A program made the position numbers and the translations under genes. A stretch of 51,449 nt of DNA, from positions 1-51,449 of the forward strand of contig JAJXVU010000015.1 of assembly GCA_021781965.1 (NCBI GenBank). The letters run 5' to 3'. The notes under the pieces are model-generated. The model did not search any database. It saw nothing but the letters and a program-made list of their open reading frames with translations, and had not been told where the DNA came from. Positions within the stretch are counted from its first letter, which is position 1. Each line of letters starts with the position of its first letter. This stretch comes from Pseudomonadota bacterium (GTDB taxonomy: Bacteria > Pseudomonadota > Gammaproteobacteria > UBA1113). This document shows positions 17,093 to 25,686 of this stretch, in pieces.

Positions 17093-18416
17093 GGACTGTT
17101 TTATCCGCTACTGTAGCCACAACCGTGACGAATGGTTTTCCTTTTAAATGGGTATCAAAAGCTTTATTAATATCTGTAACCGTGACGGCTGCAATATGAT
17201 CGCGGTATTGATCTAAATAGTCTAAAGGTAAATTGTAAAAAGCGATGAGTGCCACGGTGGCGCTAATATTGTCATTGCCACTCAAAGCTAAGGGAAAACT
17301 GCCAATGATATTTTTCTGTGCCGATAGGAGTTCATCCTGAGTCGGACCTTTTGCAATAAAATCAGCTAAGGTGTTGTTGACTGTTCTCAGGGCGAGTGCG
17401 CTGGTTGAGTTTTGTGTTTGTAAACCTATAACAAAAGGTCCTTGTGTTTGCAGAGGCATAAAAGTACTTTTGATGGAATAGGTTAAGCCTTGTTTTTCAC
17501 GTACATCTTGAAATAAACGTGAAGTCAGTGGGCTGCCACCTAAAATATAATTACCAACGGATAAAGCATAAAAGTCCGCATCCCCGCGGGCAATACCTAA
17601 AGTACCCGTGCGTATGCTGGCTTGAGTAGTAGGGAATGGAACGGTGATGTTTTTAGCGGTAGTTAAAGGCGTGGGTGTAGGGATAGAGGCAGCTTTTTGT
17701 CCTTTTGCTAGATGTCCTACCAATTGTTGCGCGATAGTATGCACCTTGGTTTCATCTACATCGCCAACGATGACCAACACCGCATTGCTGGCATCATAAT
17801 ATTGTTTATAGAAGTGCTCTATGTTGGCGCGTTGTATTGCTTGTATGGTGTTCTTATCACCCAAAACACTGTGTGCATAGGGATGGTTACCATAGAGATT
17901 TTTATAAAAATCACGTGTTGCCATACCATCTGGAGACTGCATATCGCTTGCTATGGCTTGGATCGTTTCGTTTTTCACACGTGTAATAGATTGTAGTGGA
18001 AAATTAGGTTCATTGATCACAGCAGCAAAAGTATTTAATGCGGGGGTGAGATAATCATTCTTAGATAAACTGCGTAAACTCAAAGTAGTTGCATCGCGAC
18101 TGGCTGAGGCACTGTATAAGGCGCTGACATCATCAAAATTAGCAGCAATTTTGTCAGCAGATAAATTTGTAGTTCCTTCTGCTAATAAATTAGCGGTTAA
18201 GTTGGCTAAACCAAAAGCGGTACCATCTTCTGCCGAACCCGCATGAAACAGTAATTGTATATCGACTATAGGTTGCTCTGTTAACGGCACCCATAACACG
18301 CGCACACCATTATCCGTTTGCCATTCGTGTATGGGGATTAGCGTTTTGTTTTCTGCAGCATAAAGGCTGCAGGAAAATACAAATATGCAGAAGAAACTGA
18401 TTAATTTAGCGTACAT
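17085..18416 (-). CDS. M16-family peptidase-like protein, non-catalytic partner
   Basis: The protein is 443 residues from the ATG at 18416, with GGAGG five bases upstream. An N-terminal signal peptide (YAKLISFFCIFVFSCSLYAAE) points to export to the periplasm. The M16 fold is recognisable (NGVRVLWVPL, HAGSAEDG, GDVDETKV), but the zinc motif HxxEH is replaced by NLTAN in FGLANLTANLLAEGT. It therefore cannot bind zinc in the normal way. M16 proteins often work as a pair of an active and an inactive subunit, and the active partner is the upstream gene, overlapping by 11 bp. Confidence 0.87.
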   Translation of the reverse strand: MYAKLISFFCIFVFSCSLYAAENKTLIPIHEWQTDNGVRVLWVPLTEQPIVDIQLLFHAGSAEDGTAFGLANLTANLLAEGTTNLSADKIAANFDDVSALYSASASRDATTLSLRSLSKNDYLTPALNTFAAVINEPNFPLQSITRVKNETIQAIASDMQSPDGMATRDFYKNLYGNHPYAHSVLGDKNTIQAIQRANIEHFYKQYYDASNAVLVIVGDVDETKVHTIAQQLVGHLAKGQKAASIPTPTPLTTAKNITVPFPTTQASIRTGTLGIARGDADFYALSVGNYILGGSPLTSRLFQDVREKQGLTYSIKSTFMPLQTQGPFVIGLQTQNSTSALALRTVNNTLADFIAKGPTQDELLSAQKNIIGSFPLALSGNDNISATVALIAFYNLPLDYLDQYRDHIAAVTVTDINKAFDTHLKGKPFVTVVATVADKTVHG

Positions 18417-19797
18417 AAGTACCTCCATTCGGTGACGATTGCGCGGCATCATTGGTATTCGACGGTAAAGGCGTTAATACGCCTACCGTTTCTTGTGCGG
18501 GTACTAAATATTGTTGTGCCACGCGCTGCACATCCTGTGGCGTTACTTTTTGTACTTGGGCTACGTAGTTGTCGATTTCACGCCAATCACCGCCTACAGC
18601 CGTGATAGTACCTACCGTTTCAGCTAAGTCTTCTATGGAATCTTGTTGGTAAATATTATTGGCAATGACATTGCGTTTCACTCGTGCCAATTCTTCAGCG
18701 CTCACTGGTTTTTGTTGCACAGACTTAATCTGTGCACGGATGGCTTTTTCCAGAGTCTCTATACTCACCCCTTGTTGCGGTACAGCTGCAATGACGAATA
18801 AGCTTGAGAAACGCTTATATAATTCATAGTCTATGCCGATATCGCTTGCTAACTCTTGGTGACGCACTAAGTTTTGTTGCAAGCGTGCGCTGTCGCCACC
18901 GGCAAGGATGTTGTTTAATACATCTAAGGCATAAGGATCGATGCTGTTTTTGTCAGACATAACCGTAGGTACATTATATCCTATCATCAACATGGGTACT
19001 TGCGCAGGTATACTCAAATTGATGCGACGAGCACCGGGATTAATCAATTCTTGCTGCGGATTAGTTACTGGTAAAAGCATCGGTTTTAAAGGACCAAAAT
19101 CTTTTTGCGCTAGCTTAAAAACGTCATCGGCTTTAACATCGCCTATAACGACAATAAATGCATTGTTAGGAGCATACCAACGTTGATACCAAGCGCGTAA
19201 TTCTTCTACTGAAATGTTTTGTAAATCCGCAGGCCAACCTACGGTAGGTGTATGATAGGGTAATGCCACATAAGCCTGACTTAAAAATTGTTCGTGCATC
19301 CTGCCTATAGGATTATTGTCGGTGCGCCAACGCCGTTCTTCGCGCACCACTTTAATTTCTTCATTGAAATCGGCAGCGTTTAAATTGAGATGACGCATGC
19401 GGTCGGCTTCTAATTCAAAAGCCAAGGGTAATTTATCAGCAGCGAGTTGTTGGTAATAAGCGGTAAAATCATCGTAGGTAAAGGCATTTTCTTTGCCGCC
19501 ATTTTCGGCAATCAAGCGCGAAAATTCGCCTAAGCCGTGTTTAGGGGTGCCTTTGAACATCATGTGTTCTAACAAATGCGAGATACCGGTATTGCCCACC
19601 GGTTCATAGCTGCCCCCTACCTTGTACCAAACTTCGGTGATCAACACTGGTGCACGATGATCCTCTTTGACATAAATAGTTAAACCATTAGAGAGTGTTT
19701 TCTGTTGAAAGGTGGTTTGCGCAAAAATTGAACCGCTTAGCAGCAATAAGGTAACGCATAAGCCCGCGCGTAGGGACTTAAGGGATAAATCAAACAT
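18406..19797 (-). CDS. M16-family zinc peptidase, catalytic partner
   Basis: The protein has 463 residues with a signal peptide ending near SGSIFAQ. The inverted zinc motif HLLEH is at H74-E77-H78 in GISHLLEHMMFKGT, and the distal glutamate lies in the EEIKVVREERRWRTDN block. It is an exported peptidase of the YmxG/PqqL-like M16B group, which degrade peptides; the in vivo substrate is unknown. It starts the five-gene minus-strand operon (two M16 genes, rsmD, rpiA, QueD-like). Its start lies 80 bp from divergently read ftsY, so both promoters share a short region. Confidence 0.9.
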   Translation of the reverse strand: MFDLSLKSLRAGLCVTLLLLSGSIFAQTTFQQKTLSNGLTIYVKEDHRAPVLITEVWYKVGGSYEPVGNTGISHLLEHMMFKGTPKHGLGEFSRLIAENGGKENAFTYDDFTAYYQQLAADKLPLAFELEADRMRHLNLNAADFNEEIKVVREERRWRTDNNPIGRMHEQFLSQAYVALPYHTPTVGWPADLQNISVEELRAWYQRWYAPNNAFIVVIGDVKADDVFKLAQKDFGPLKPMLLPVTNPQQELINPGARRINLSIPAQVPMLMIGYNVPTVMSDKNSIDPYALDVLNNILAGGDSARLQQNLVRHQELASDIGIDYELYKRFSSLFVIAAVPQQGVSIETLEKAIRAQIKSVQQKPVSAEELARVKRNVIANNIYQQDSIEDLAETVGTITAVGGDWREIDNYVAQVQKVTPQDVQRVAQQYLVPAQETVGVLTPLPSNTNDAAQSSPNGGTYVR

Positions 19798-19811
19798 GTA
19801 TGACTCGCTTT

Positions 19812-19839
19812 TTGTTGTAGAGAGCCCCTATGATATACT
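19812..19839 (+). promoter_or_regulatory. likely promoter of ftsY
   Basis: TTGTTG and TATACT are separated by 16 bp, and TGA before the second box forms an extended -10. It lies in the 80-bp divergent gap between the M16 operon and ftsY. Confidence 0.5.
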
Positions 19840-19877
19840 TTAGCAGATCATAAATCAAAAGAGAGTCTAAAGGCCCT

Positions 19878-20867
19878 ATGTTAAAGTTCTTGAATCGTAA
19901 TAAAAAAGAGGCTGTAGAAGCGGTGACAACACCCGTTGATAAGCCAGTTGGTTTTTTTAAAAAGTTAACTCAGGGCTTAACGCGCACCCGTCAGGGCTTA
20001 GTCAGTAAGATAGGAACGTTGATTTTAGGTAAAAAGGTCATCGATGAAGAACTCTTAGAACAAATAGAAGAAGTCTTGTTGTCGGCCGACATAGGTGTTA
20101 GCGTCACTAAAGGGATTATTGATGATTTAAGTAGTCAATTAAAGCGCAAGCAATTAAACGATGGCGAAGCCCTGTGGGCAGCCCTGCAAGCGCATCTACA
20201 AGCTTTATTACAACCAGTGACTCAACCCTTGCACATTGAAGCAATGGATGAACCGTATGTCATTTTAATGGTAGGTATCAATGGGGCGGGTAAAACAACG
20301 ACTATAGGCAAACTGGCAAAATATCTGCAGGCCGACAATAAAAAAGTCATGTTGGCCGCGGGCGATACTTTTAGAGCCGCGGCGGTGGAACAATTGCAAG
20401 TGTGGGGGGAACGTAATCAGATCGCGGTGATTGCCAATGCCAAAGGCGATTCATCGGCGGTGATCTACGATGCCATGCAAGCAGCAACAGCACGACAAAT
20501 GGATGTGTTGCTAGCAGACACCGCAGGACGTTTGCACACGCAGCGTAATTTAATGGAAGAGTTAAAAAAAGTAAAACGCGTGATGACGAAATTATCGCCC
20601 AATGCCCCGCATGAAGTGTTGTTGGTGTTGGACGCCAGCATTGGTCAAAATGCATTGACACAAGCGATGCAATTTAAAGAAGCAGTCGGTGTGACCGGAT
20701 TAGTTATTACAAAACTAGATGGCACCGCAAAAGGCGGCATTATTTTTGCCATTGCACAAACATTGCAATTGCCGATTCGATTTATAGGCGTGGGTGAGGG
20801 TATAGACGATTTAAAACCATTTAATGGCGAAGATTTTGTAACCGCTTTGTTTTCGGAGAACGAATAA
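19878..20867 (+). CDS. ftsY: FtsY, signal recognition particle receptor
   Basis: This 329-residue SRP GTPase docks ribosome-SRP complexes at the membrane. The N-terminal four-helix domain (about 30-110) is followed by the GTPase domain: P-loop GINGAGKT (133-140), DTAGR, and TKLDGTAKGG near the end. The acidic N-terminal A domain of E. coli FtsY is reduced to about 30 residues, as in many bacteria. It heads the conserved ftsY-ftsE-ftsX group, but two palindromic repeats lie between ftsY and ftsE. Confidence 0.95.
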   Translation: MLKFLNRNKKEAVEAVTTPVDKPVGFFKKLTQGLTRTRQGLVSKIGTLILGKKVIDEELLEQIEEVLLSADIGVSVTKGIIDDLSSQLKRKQLNDGEALWAALQAHLQALLQPVTQPLHIEAMDEPYVILMVGINGAGKTTTIGKLAKYLQADNKKVMLAAGDTFRAAAVEQLQVWGERNQIAVIANAKGDSSAVIYDAMQAATARQMDVLLADTAGRLHTQRNLMEELKKVKRVMTKLSPNAPHEVLLVLDASIGQNALTQAMQFKEAVGVTGLVITKLDGTAKGGIIFAIAQTLQLPIRFIGVGEGIDDLKPFNGEDFVTALFSENE

Positions 20868-20873
20868 AAGGCA

Positions 20874-20935
20874 CCGAGCCGCGACCGTAAGGGCGCGGAT
20901 AAAAAGATACTGAGCCGCGACCATGAGGGAGCGGA
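20874..20935 (+). repeat. two direct palindromic repeats between ftsY and ftsE
   Basis: Copies at 20874-20899 and 20911-20935 share CCGAGCCGCGACC-type sequence with small differences (GGGCGCGG against GGGAGCGG). They point the same way, unlike the head-to-head pairs elsewhere, and lie within a normally contiguous operon. Confidence 0.75.
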
Positions 20936-20959
20936 TAAAAAAGGAGCGAGAACTTACAA

Positions 20960-21649
20960 ATGATAAGTTTTAATTACGTAACAAAAACTTACGGCAACGG
21001 CTTTCCTGCATTAAGACAGGTTAATTTTGAATTAGGCGATGGCGAGATGGCCTTTTTAACAGGACATTCCGGCGCCGGTAAAAGTACGTTGTTAAAAATT
21101 ATTCTATTGATGGAGCGTTGTTCCTCCGGTCAAGTGATAGTGAATCATATGCCTTTGGATAAAATAAAAGGGCGAGACGTGGCTTATTTCAGACGCTCTA
21201 TAGGCGTTATTTTACAAGATCCGTATTTGTTACCCAATTCTACGGTACATCAAAATGTGGCCTTACCTTTAGTGTTTGCTGGATGTAGGCATCAAGATAT
21301 TGCCAGCCGCGTGCGTGCCGCTTTGGACAAAGTGGGACTCTTAAGTAAAGAAAAAATGCCTATAGAAACTTTATCGCAGGGTGAACAAGAACGAGTGAGT
21401 ATTGCCAGAGCCATCGTGCACAAACCAAAATTATTACTGGCAGATGAACCCACAGGAAATCTAGATCCAGGCTTATCGTCCGAGATAATGCATCTATTCG
21501 AGCAGTTCAATCAAATGGGTGTGACTGTACTGATAGCGACGCACGATTTGGGCTTAATTGGTCATTTGCGTCATCGCATTTTAACGTTGCATCAAGGCCG
21601 TATGGTGAGTACTGGTGTTAGAATGACTACGCACGAGGAGGTAGTATGA
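20960..21649 (+). CDS. ftsE: FtsE, cell-division ABC ATPase
   Basis: This 229-residue protein is the ATPase of FtsEX, which activates peptidoglycan hydrolases at the septum. Walker A is GHSGAGKS (35-42), the signature is LSQGEQERVSIARA (from 138), and Walker B is LLLADEPTGNLD (from 158). The signature glutamine in place of glycine is a mild change. It overlaps ftsX by four bases (ATGA), so the two subunits are made together. Confidence 0.94.
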   Translation: MISFNYVTKTYGNGFPALRQVNFELGDGEMAFLTGHSGAGKSTLLKIILLMERCSSGQVIVNHMPLDKIKGRDVAYFRRSIGVILQDPYLLPNSTVHQNVALPLVFAGCRHQDIASRVRAALDKVGLLSKEKMPIETLSQGEQERVSIARAIVHKPKLLLADEPTGNLDPGLSSEIMHLFEQFNQMGVTVLIATHDLGLIGHLRHRILTLHQGRMVSTGVRMTTHEEVV

Positions 21650-22635
21650 CAGAAGATAAATCCATCGTTGCTGCTGAAAAGTGGATGTCGCATTCTTTCA
21701 TCGAAGCGACTTTATTTAAGTTACGACAATATTTTCTAAGCCATTACGATGCGTTAAAACAAAGTGCGCATGAATTGCGGCAAACGCAATTAGGCACTTT
21801 ACTGACTTTTTTAATGATAGGGGTTTCTATTGCTTTACCAGCAGGGCTATGGACCGCTGTGCACAATATGAAAGGGTTAACGGGGGGGTTAAGTCATAAT
21901 GCGCAAATCTCTTTATTCTTACGCATGAATATCAGCGACAATGAAGTTGAAAATTTAATGGATGCTTTAAAAAGCAATAGGGCTATAGCCTCGGTACATT
22001 ACATTTCCCCGGAAGAAGGACTCAAAGAATTTTCAGCGCGCATAGGCATGCAAGCTTTGGGCGATAGTTTAAGCGACAATCCTTTGCCTGGGGTGATTAC
22101 CGTCGAGCCCAAATTAGTCGGTGAAAACGACAGTGAACTAGAAAAACTCACCGTCTTTTTAAGGAACTTACCGGGTGTAGACAATGCCACACTGGATTTC
22201 AAATGGTTGAAACGACTGCACAGCATTTTGACCATAGGTCAACGCACGGTGTATGCCTTGGCGTTGTTATTAGGTTTAGGCGTATTGCTGGTGGTGATCA
22301 ACGCCATTCGTTATTTGATACAACGCTACCACAAACAAATTCAAATCTATCAATTGGTGGGTGCAACGGATCCCTATATACGTAGGCCCTTCATTTACAT
22401 GGGTTTACAGTATGGATTTTGGGGCGGTTTATTGGCGTGGATGATGGATAATTTAATCTTGTTGGTATTAACCCCCAGCGTGCGTAACCTGGCTGATTCC
22501 TATGGCGTGGCCTTTCATACGCCCTATTTAGGCATCGGGGCCTTGTGGACCCTATTGTTTATAGGCAGTATTTTAGGGGCTTTAGGCGGTTATTGGGCCG
22601 TAAATTCTTACTTGCGGCAGCAACAACGGGCATGA
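21646..22635 (+). CDS. ftsX: FtsX, cell-division ABC permease
   Basis: The protein is 329 residues with a cytoplasmic N-terminus, a first membrane helix near 50-72, a periplasmic domain (about 75-180), and three C-terminal helices (near 200-220, 255-275 and 295-320). The segment YQLVGATDPYIRRPFIYMG is typical of FtsX. It transmits the FtsE ATPase cycle to septal amidase activators. Its start is within the ftsE stop. Confidence 0.94.
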   Translation: MTEDKSIVAAEKWMSHSFIEATLFKLRQYFLSHYDALKQSAHELRQTQLGTLLTFLMIGVSIALPAGLWTAVHNMKGLTGGLSHNAQISLFLRMNISDNEVENLMDALKSNRAIASVHYISPEEGLKEFSARIGMQALGDSLSDNPLPGVITVEPKLVGENDSELEKLTVFLRNLPGVDNATLDFKWLKRLHSILTIGQRTVYALALLLGLGVLLVVINAIRYLIQRYHKQIQIYQLVGATDPYIRRPFIYMGLQYGFWGGLLAWMMDNLILLVLTPSVRNLADSYGVAFHTPYLGIGALWTLLFIGSILGALGGYWAVNSYLRQQQRA

Positions 22636-23018
22636 ATTTTGTCGCCAGGCGGTAAATGCAAATGATTATCAATACACATATTTTTTTCTGAATTCCCGGC
22701 CTTTGGCCTGATCAAAGATGACAATATTTACACAAAAAGTCCAATCTTTCGTACAAAAACATTGCTTTTTACTCGCATATCTCTTAAAATCTGCCCCTGA
22801 ACGATGAAGAAAATTATTTATCGGTTTATTTTTTAGTTGAATAAAAAAAACATACATATAAAGCGAAGGGCATAGACTTATTTTTTATCCCCGCGAGAAA
22901 TTGAATAACTAAAAATCTTTGTTTCCATTGACGGATTTTGTAAAAGCGCAATTATTTTGGATAGTTGTATTGAGTTTTTTTGTGAAAAATAATAAATTAA
23001 AAATGAGGATAAAATAGT
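22636..23018 (+). other. AT-rich gap upstream of an unknown membrane protein
   Basis: No gene is seen in these 383 bp. A possible promoter, TTGACG at 22928-22933 with ATTATTTT 17-19 bp later, would serve the gene at 23019, which has a weak GAGGAT ribosome site. No palindromic repeat occurs here. Confidence 0.4.
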
Positions 23019-24830
23019 ATGCCTAAAACGCAATCACCCCCGCCTAATATTGAGGATGCACTTATATCTGGACCATTAGATAAGATAAGGTCAGCACCAG
23101 ACACAAATGGAGAGTTGCCTAACGAGCTCCAATTAGTTTCTACAAGCAAACCATTTTTTTATGCCCATCCAGTCAATATAACGGGTTGGGTTTTTATCTC
23201 GTTATCACCATTGTATAATTTAGATCGGTTTTTCTCGGCTGCAAGCGAAGCTAAGGTGCTGGTCTATGACTGTGGTAAGGGGGATGATGATGGAGAATGT
23301 TTCTTTGCAGTTTATGTGGGTTCTGGGTCAGTGGCCGCGAATGCTTTTTTGAGCAGCATAGGTACTTATAGTGTAGTCAACGCTTATCATGATGGGAGAT
23401 TGAGAAAAGATTCTATTTTGACTACGGTGTCATTTGGCACTGCTTTATCAGATGTTTTTATGGCAGCTGTGCTAGCAACCACGCCGTGGACAAAAGTGAG
23501 AAATCCAAAAAATATAGCATTTACATGGTTTAGTGCTCTGGGGATATTTGGTTCTTCATTTTGCTTGAATTTAGCTTTTACGAGCATGTGGTATGCACGC
23601 TTATCTACTAAACAGGAAGATATTACACTAATGGATCAACTTAGATCTTTGTCTTATCATCTTGCAGGAAGAAGCGACGATGAAATAAGGGACTTATTGC
23701 CCAAACTTTCTTCGGCATCTCATGAATTAAATATTCAAGCAGAATTTGAGTCCGAAGAACAATTTGTTACTTGGTTTAGATCACTTTCTTCGCAAGAGAA
23801 AAGCGATTATATAGCAAAGTTTGCAGAAGACAATAACATTTCATTATGGGATGATAATTCTACTGTGCAGGCCCTTATGAAATTTTTTTATAATGCCGAA
23901 GCTATAATTTCAGCTATCGCGCTATTCTATGGTCCGTATGTACTTATTTTGAAGCTATTTGCCCAATTTGGTATTGAAAACGACAGTTCGTTTATTTGGG
24001 CAGCGCGCAGCGTAGGTGGATTCTTTGGGATATTTCCTATTATTGTTAAAACAGCCGTATATTCATTGCTATGGTTTAAAGAGTTATTCAGAATATACCA
24101 TTGTATAGATACCGCTAGAAATGTTCATTTTATGTTTGAAAAATCCCCTTGGAAAGTTAGCATAGCCATGATAGGTTTTGGAGTATTGCTTGGATTGATT
24201 CCATTATCTGGTATAGGTTTTCATAAGGCTATGGAAGATTTCAACCAATTTCTTTTGGACATACTGATGGCATTAATGAGCTTAAATTTAGATAGCCTCT
24301 ATGGAAAAATATTAAAAATTTTAGCAAATGCAGATGAAATTATCGGTACAATTAATGCCTGCGTAATCAATAATTCAGCTGTTTTGGGTGGAATAGAAGT
24401 TGTTTGGGGAGCAATACAACAGAATATTGACCCACAAGCTAATTTGCTTTCTAAGGTTCTTAACGGAGAAGCAGATAGCATTTTAAAAGAAAATATCCCT
24501 GAAACTACAGTAGCACAACTTGCTACAAACGCGGTAATTGCAACAGCATCGGCGGTAGGTTCTACAGCGCGTACTACAGCATCGGCGGTAGGTTCTACAG
24601 CGCGTACTACAGCATCAACGATAGGTTCTGCAACGTATGCAGCAGCAGCAGCGATAGGATCGGGTATATACTATGTTGCTAAATCTTGCGCACCATCTTC
24701 AATTGGAGAGCAGCAATTATTGCTAACGGGTAATTCATGCAGCTTTTTCTCTAATTCAGACTCAACCAGAAGAACATCTTTGCTACCTAGTATTATTCCT
24801 GGTTTACTTCCTCGGGGTTTAAATCTATAA
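23019..24830 (+). CDS. multi-membrane protein of unknown function, candidate effector or lineage-specific gene
   Basis: The protein is 603 residues with no recognised family. A hydrophilic N-terminus (about 1-45) is followed by hydrophobic segments near 130-200, then a charged domain of about 90 residues (LSTKQEDITLMDQL onward). Further hydrophobic segments lie near 290-365 and 385-410, and a C-terminal alanine/threonine-rich tail contains an 11-residue tandem repeat. Phosphorylation-like serine stretches end the protein. The gene is flanked by housekeeping genes and its 3' end overlaps the convergent neighbour by six bases. Legionellales genomes carry many such lineage-specific membrane proteins, some of them translocated effectors, but no secretion signal can be demonstrated here. 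Confidence 0.75.
   Translation: MPKTQSPPPNIEDALISGPLDKIRSAPDTNGELPNELQLVSTSKPFFYAHPVNITGWVFISLSPLYNLDRFFSAASEAKVLVYDCGKGDDDGECFFAVYVGSGSVAANAFLSSIGTYSVVNAYHDGRLRKDSILTTVSFGTALSDVFMAAVLATTPWTKVRNPKNIAFTWFSALGIFGSSFCLNLAFTSMWYARLSTKQEDITLMDQLRSLSYHLAGRSDDEIRDLLPKLSSASHELNIQAEFESEEQFVTWFRSLSSQEKSDYIAKFAEDNNISLWDDNSTVQALMKFFYNAEAIISAIALFYGPYVLILKLFAQFGIENDSSFIWAARSVGGFFGIFPIIVKTAVYSLLWFKELFRIYHCIDTARNVHFMFEKSPWKVSIAMIGFGVLLGLIPLSGIGFHKAMEDFNQFLLDILMALMSLNLDSLYGKILKILANADEIIGTINACVINNSAVLGGIEVVWGAIQQNIDPQANLLSKVLNGEADSILKENIPETTVAQLATNAVIATASAVGSTARTTASAVGSTARTTASTIGSATYAAAAAIGSGIYYVAKSCAPSSIGEQQLLLTGNSCSFFSNSDSTRRTSLLPSIIPGLLPRGLNL
24543..24641 (+). repeat. 33-bp tandem repeat inside the membrane-protein gene
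   Basis: Two identical 33-bp units (24543-24575, 24576-24608) and a diverged third encode TASAVGSTART-type 11-residue repeats. The identity of the first two at DNA level points to a recent duplication. Confidence 0.8.
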
Positions 24831-25391
24831 ATTTTTATTCTGGTTAGCGACTACTCCCAGCACACCACTCTCCGGCAGTGTACGCTTAGCGGCACTGCTG
24901 TGAGTGTCGCTGTATAGCTCTTCTGCTTGCAGGGGGGTGAGGGCAGGAACTTGATTCAAACTACGTGCGGTTAGCAGTACATCGGTTAAAGGTACAAAAG
25001 CATCGCTTAAGGAGTTAAATAATAACGCCCAACTAGGAGTGGAAACAGACGATAGACTGCTGTAAGCACTTTGTCCCAAATGAATGAAATAACTGATGCG
25101 CACGTGTTTGCGTTCGGCGCGACCGGGAAATAGTCCGGCCAGCAATAAGCATTTATCGCCTACAGATTGTAATTGCTGAGATCGGTCTGGAGCGTTGTCA
25201 CTAAAGGCCGAGAGAAAATCTATAGCCAAGACACTGTGGGCCATTTCGGGTTTGGTGCTAAAGCGCATTAACAGGAATACCAGATAGCTTTCTAAGTCTT
25301 CATTTAAGCGTATATGAGCATCAACGGTGGCTTCGTTGATCAATGCCTGCCATTGCGCCAAGGAGGTCGGGTAGGTGATAATGTCTTGCAT
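24825..25391 (-). CDS. conserved gammaproteobacterial protein of unknown function
   Basis: The 188-residue protein is soluble and largely helical. Segments such as ESYLVFLLMRF, VGDKCLLLAGLFPGRAERK and YFIHLGQSAYSSL have the look of a conserved hypothetical family seen in many gammaproteobacteria. No catalytic motif stands out. It faces the membrane-protein gene at 23019 with a six-base overlap of ends. A MITE-like element lies about 110 bp upstream of its start, between it and typA. Confidence 0.7.
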   Translation of the reverse strand: MQDIITYPTSLAQWQALINEATVDAHIRLNEDLESYLVFLLMRFSTKPEMAHSVLAIDFLSAFSDNAPDRSQQLQSVGDKCLLLAGLFPGRAERKHVRISYFIHLGQSAYSSLSSVSTPSWALLFNSLSDAFVPLTDVLLTARSLNQVPALTPLQAEELYSDTHSSAAKRTLPESGVLGVVANQNKNL

Positions 25392-25499
25392 GATAAAAAC
25401 CCTCTCTCGCTAAATTATTATTTTCGTGTATAATAGCTGGCCTTAAGCCCTACATTAAGCATAGTCAAATTTGAGTGATTCTGCATGTAAAGGGCTAAA

Positions 25500-25645
25500 G
25501 TAGCTACTTTCCCCCTCCGCTCCCTAACGGTCGCGGCTCGGTTTAAAAGGATAAACCGAGCCGCGACCGTTAGGGAGCGGAGGGTTGAGATATACTTCAA
25601 TGCGCCCAATAGGAGTTTTTTTGCCTATAAGAGGCGAGTAGTTAC
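25500..25645 (+). repeat. 146-bp MITE-like element with a 33-bp perfect hairpin, upstream of typA
   Basis: The ends are GTAGCTACTTTCC and its near inverse, finishing GAGTAGTTAC. Two head-to-head palindromic repeats form a perfect inverted repeat, 25513-25545 against 25552-25584, with a six-base loop. The AT-rich tail matches the copies at 2682 and 7765. The element ends 41 bp before the typA start. Confidence 0.75.
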
Positions 25646-25686
25646 GAGCTAAAACTATCTATTTCTTGAGGAGTTAACCGTATCTT

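Noticed and set aside
25418..25609. 63-codon minus-strand frame upstream of typA
   Set aside because: It is mostly the MITE-like hairpin read as protein (LRSLTVAAR).
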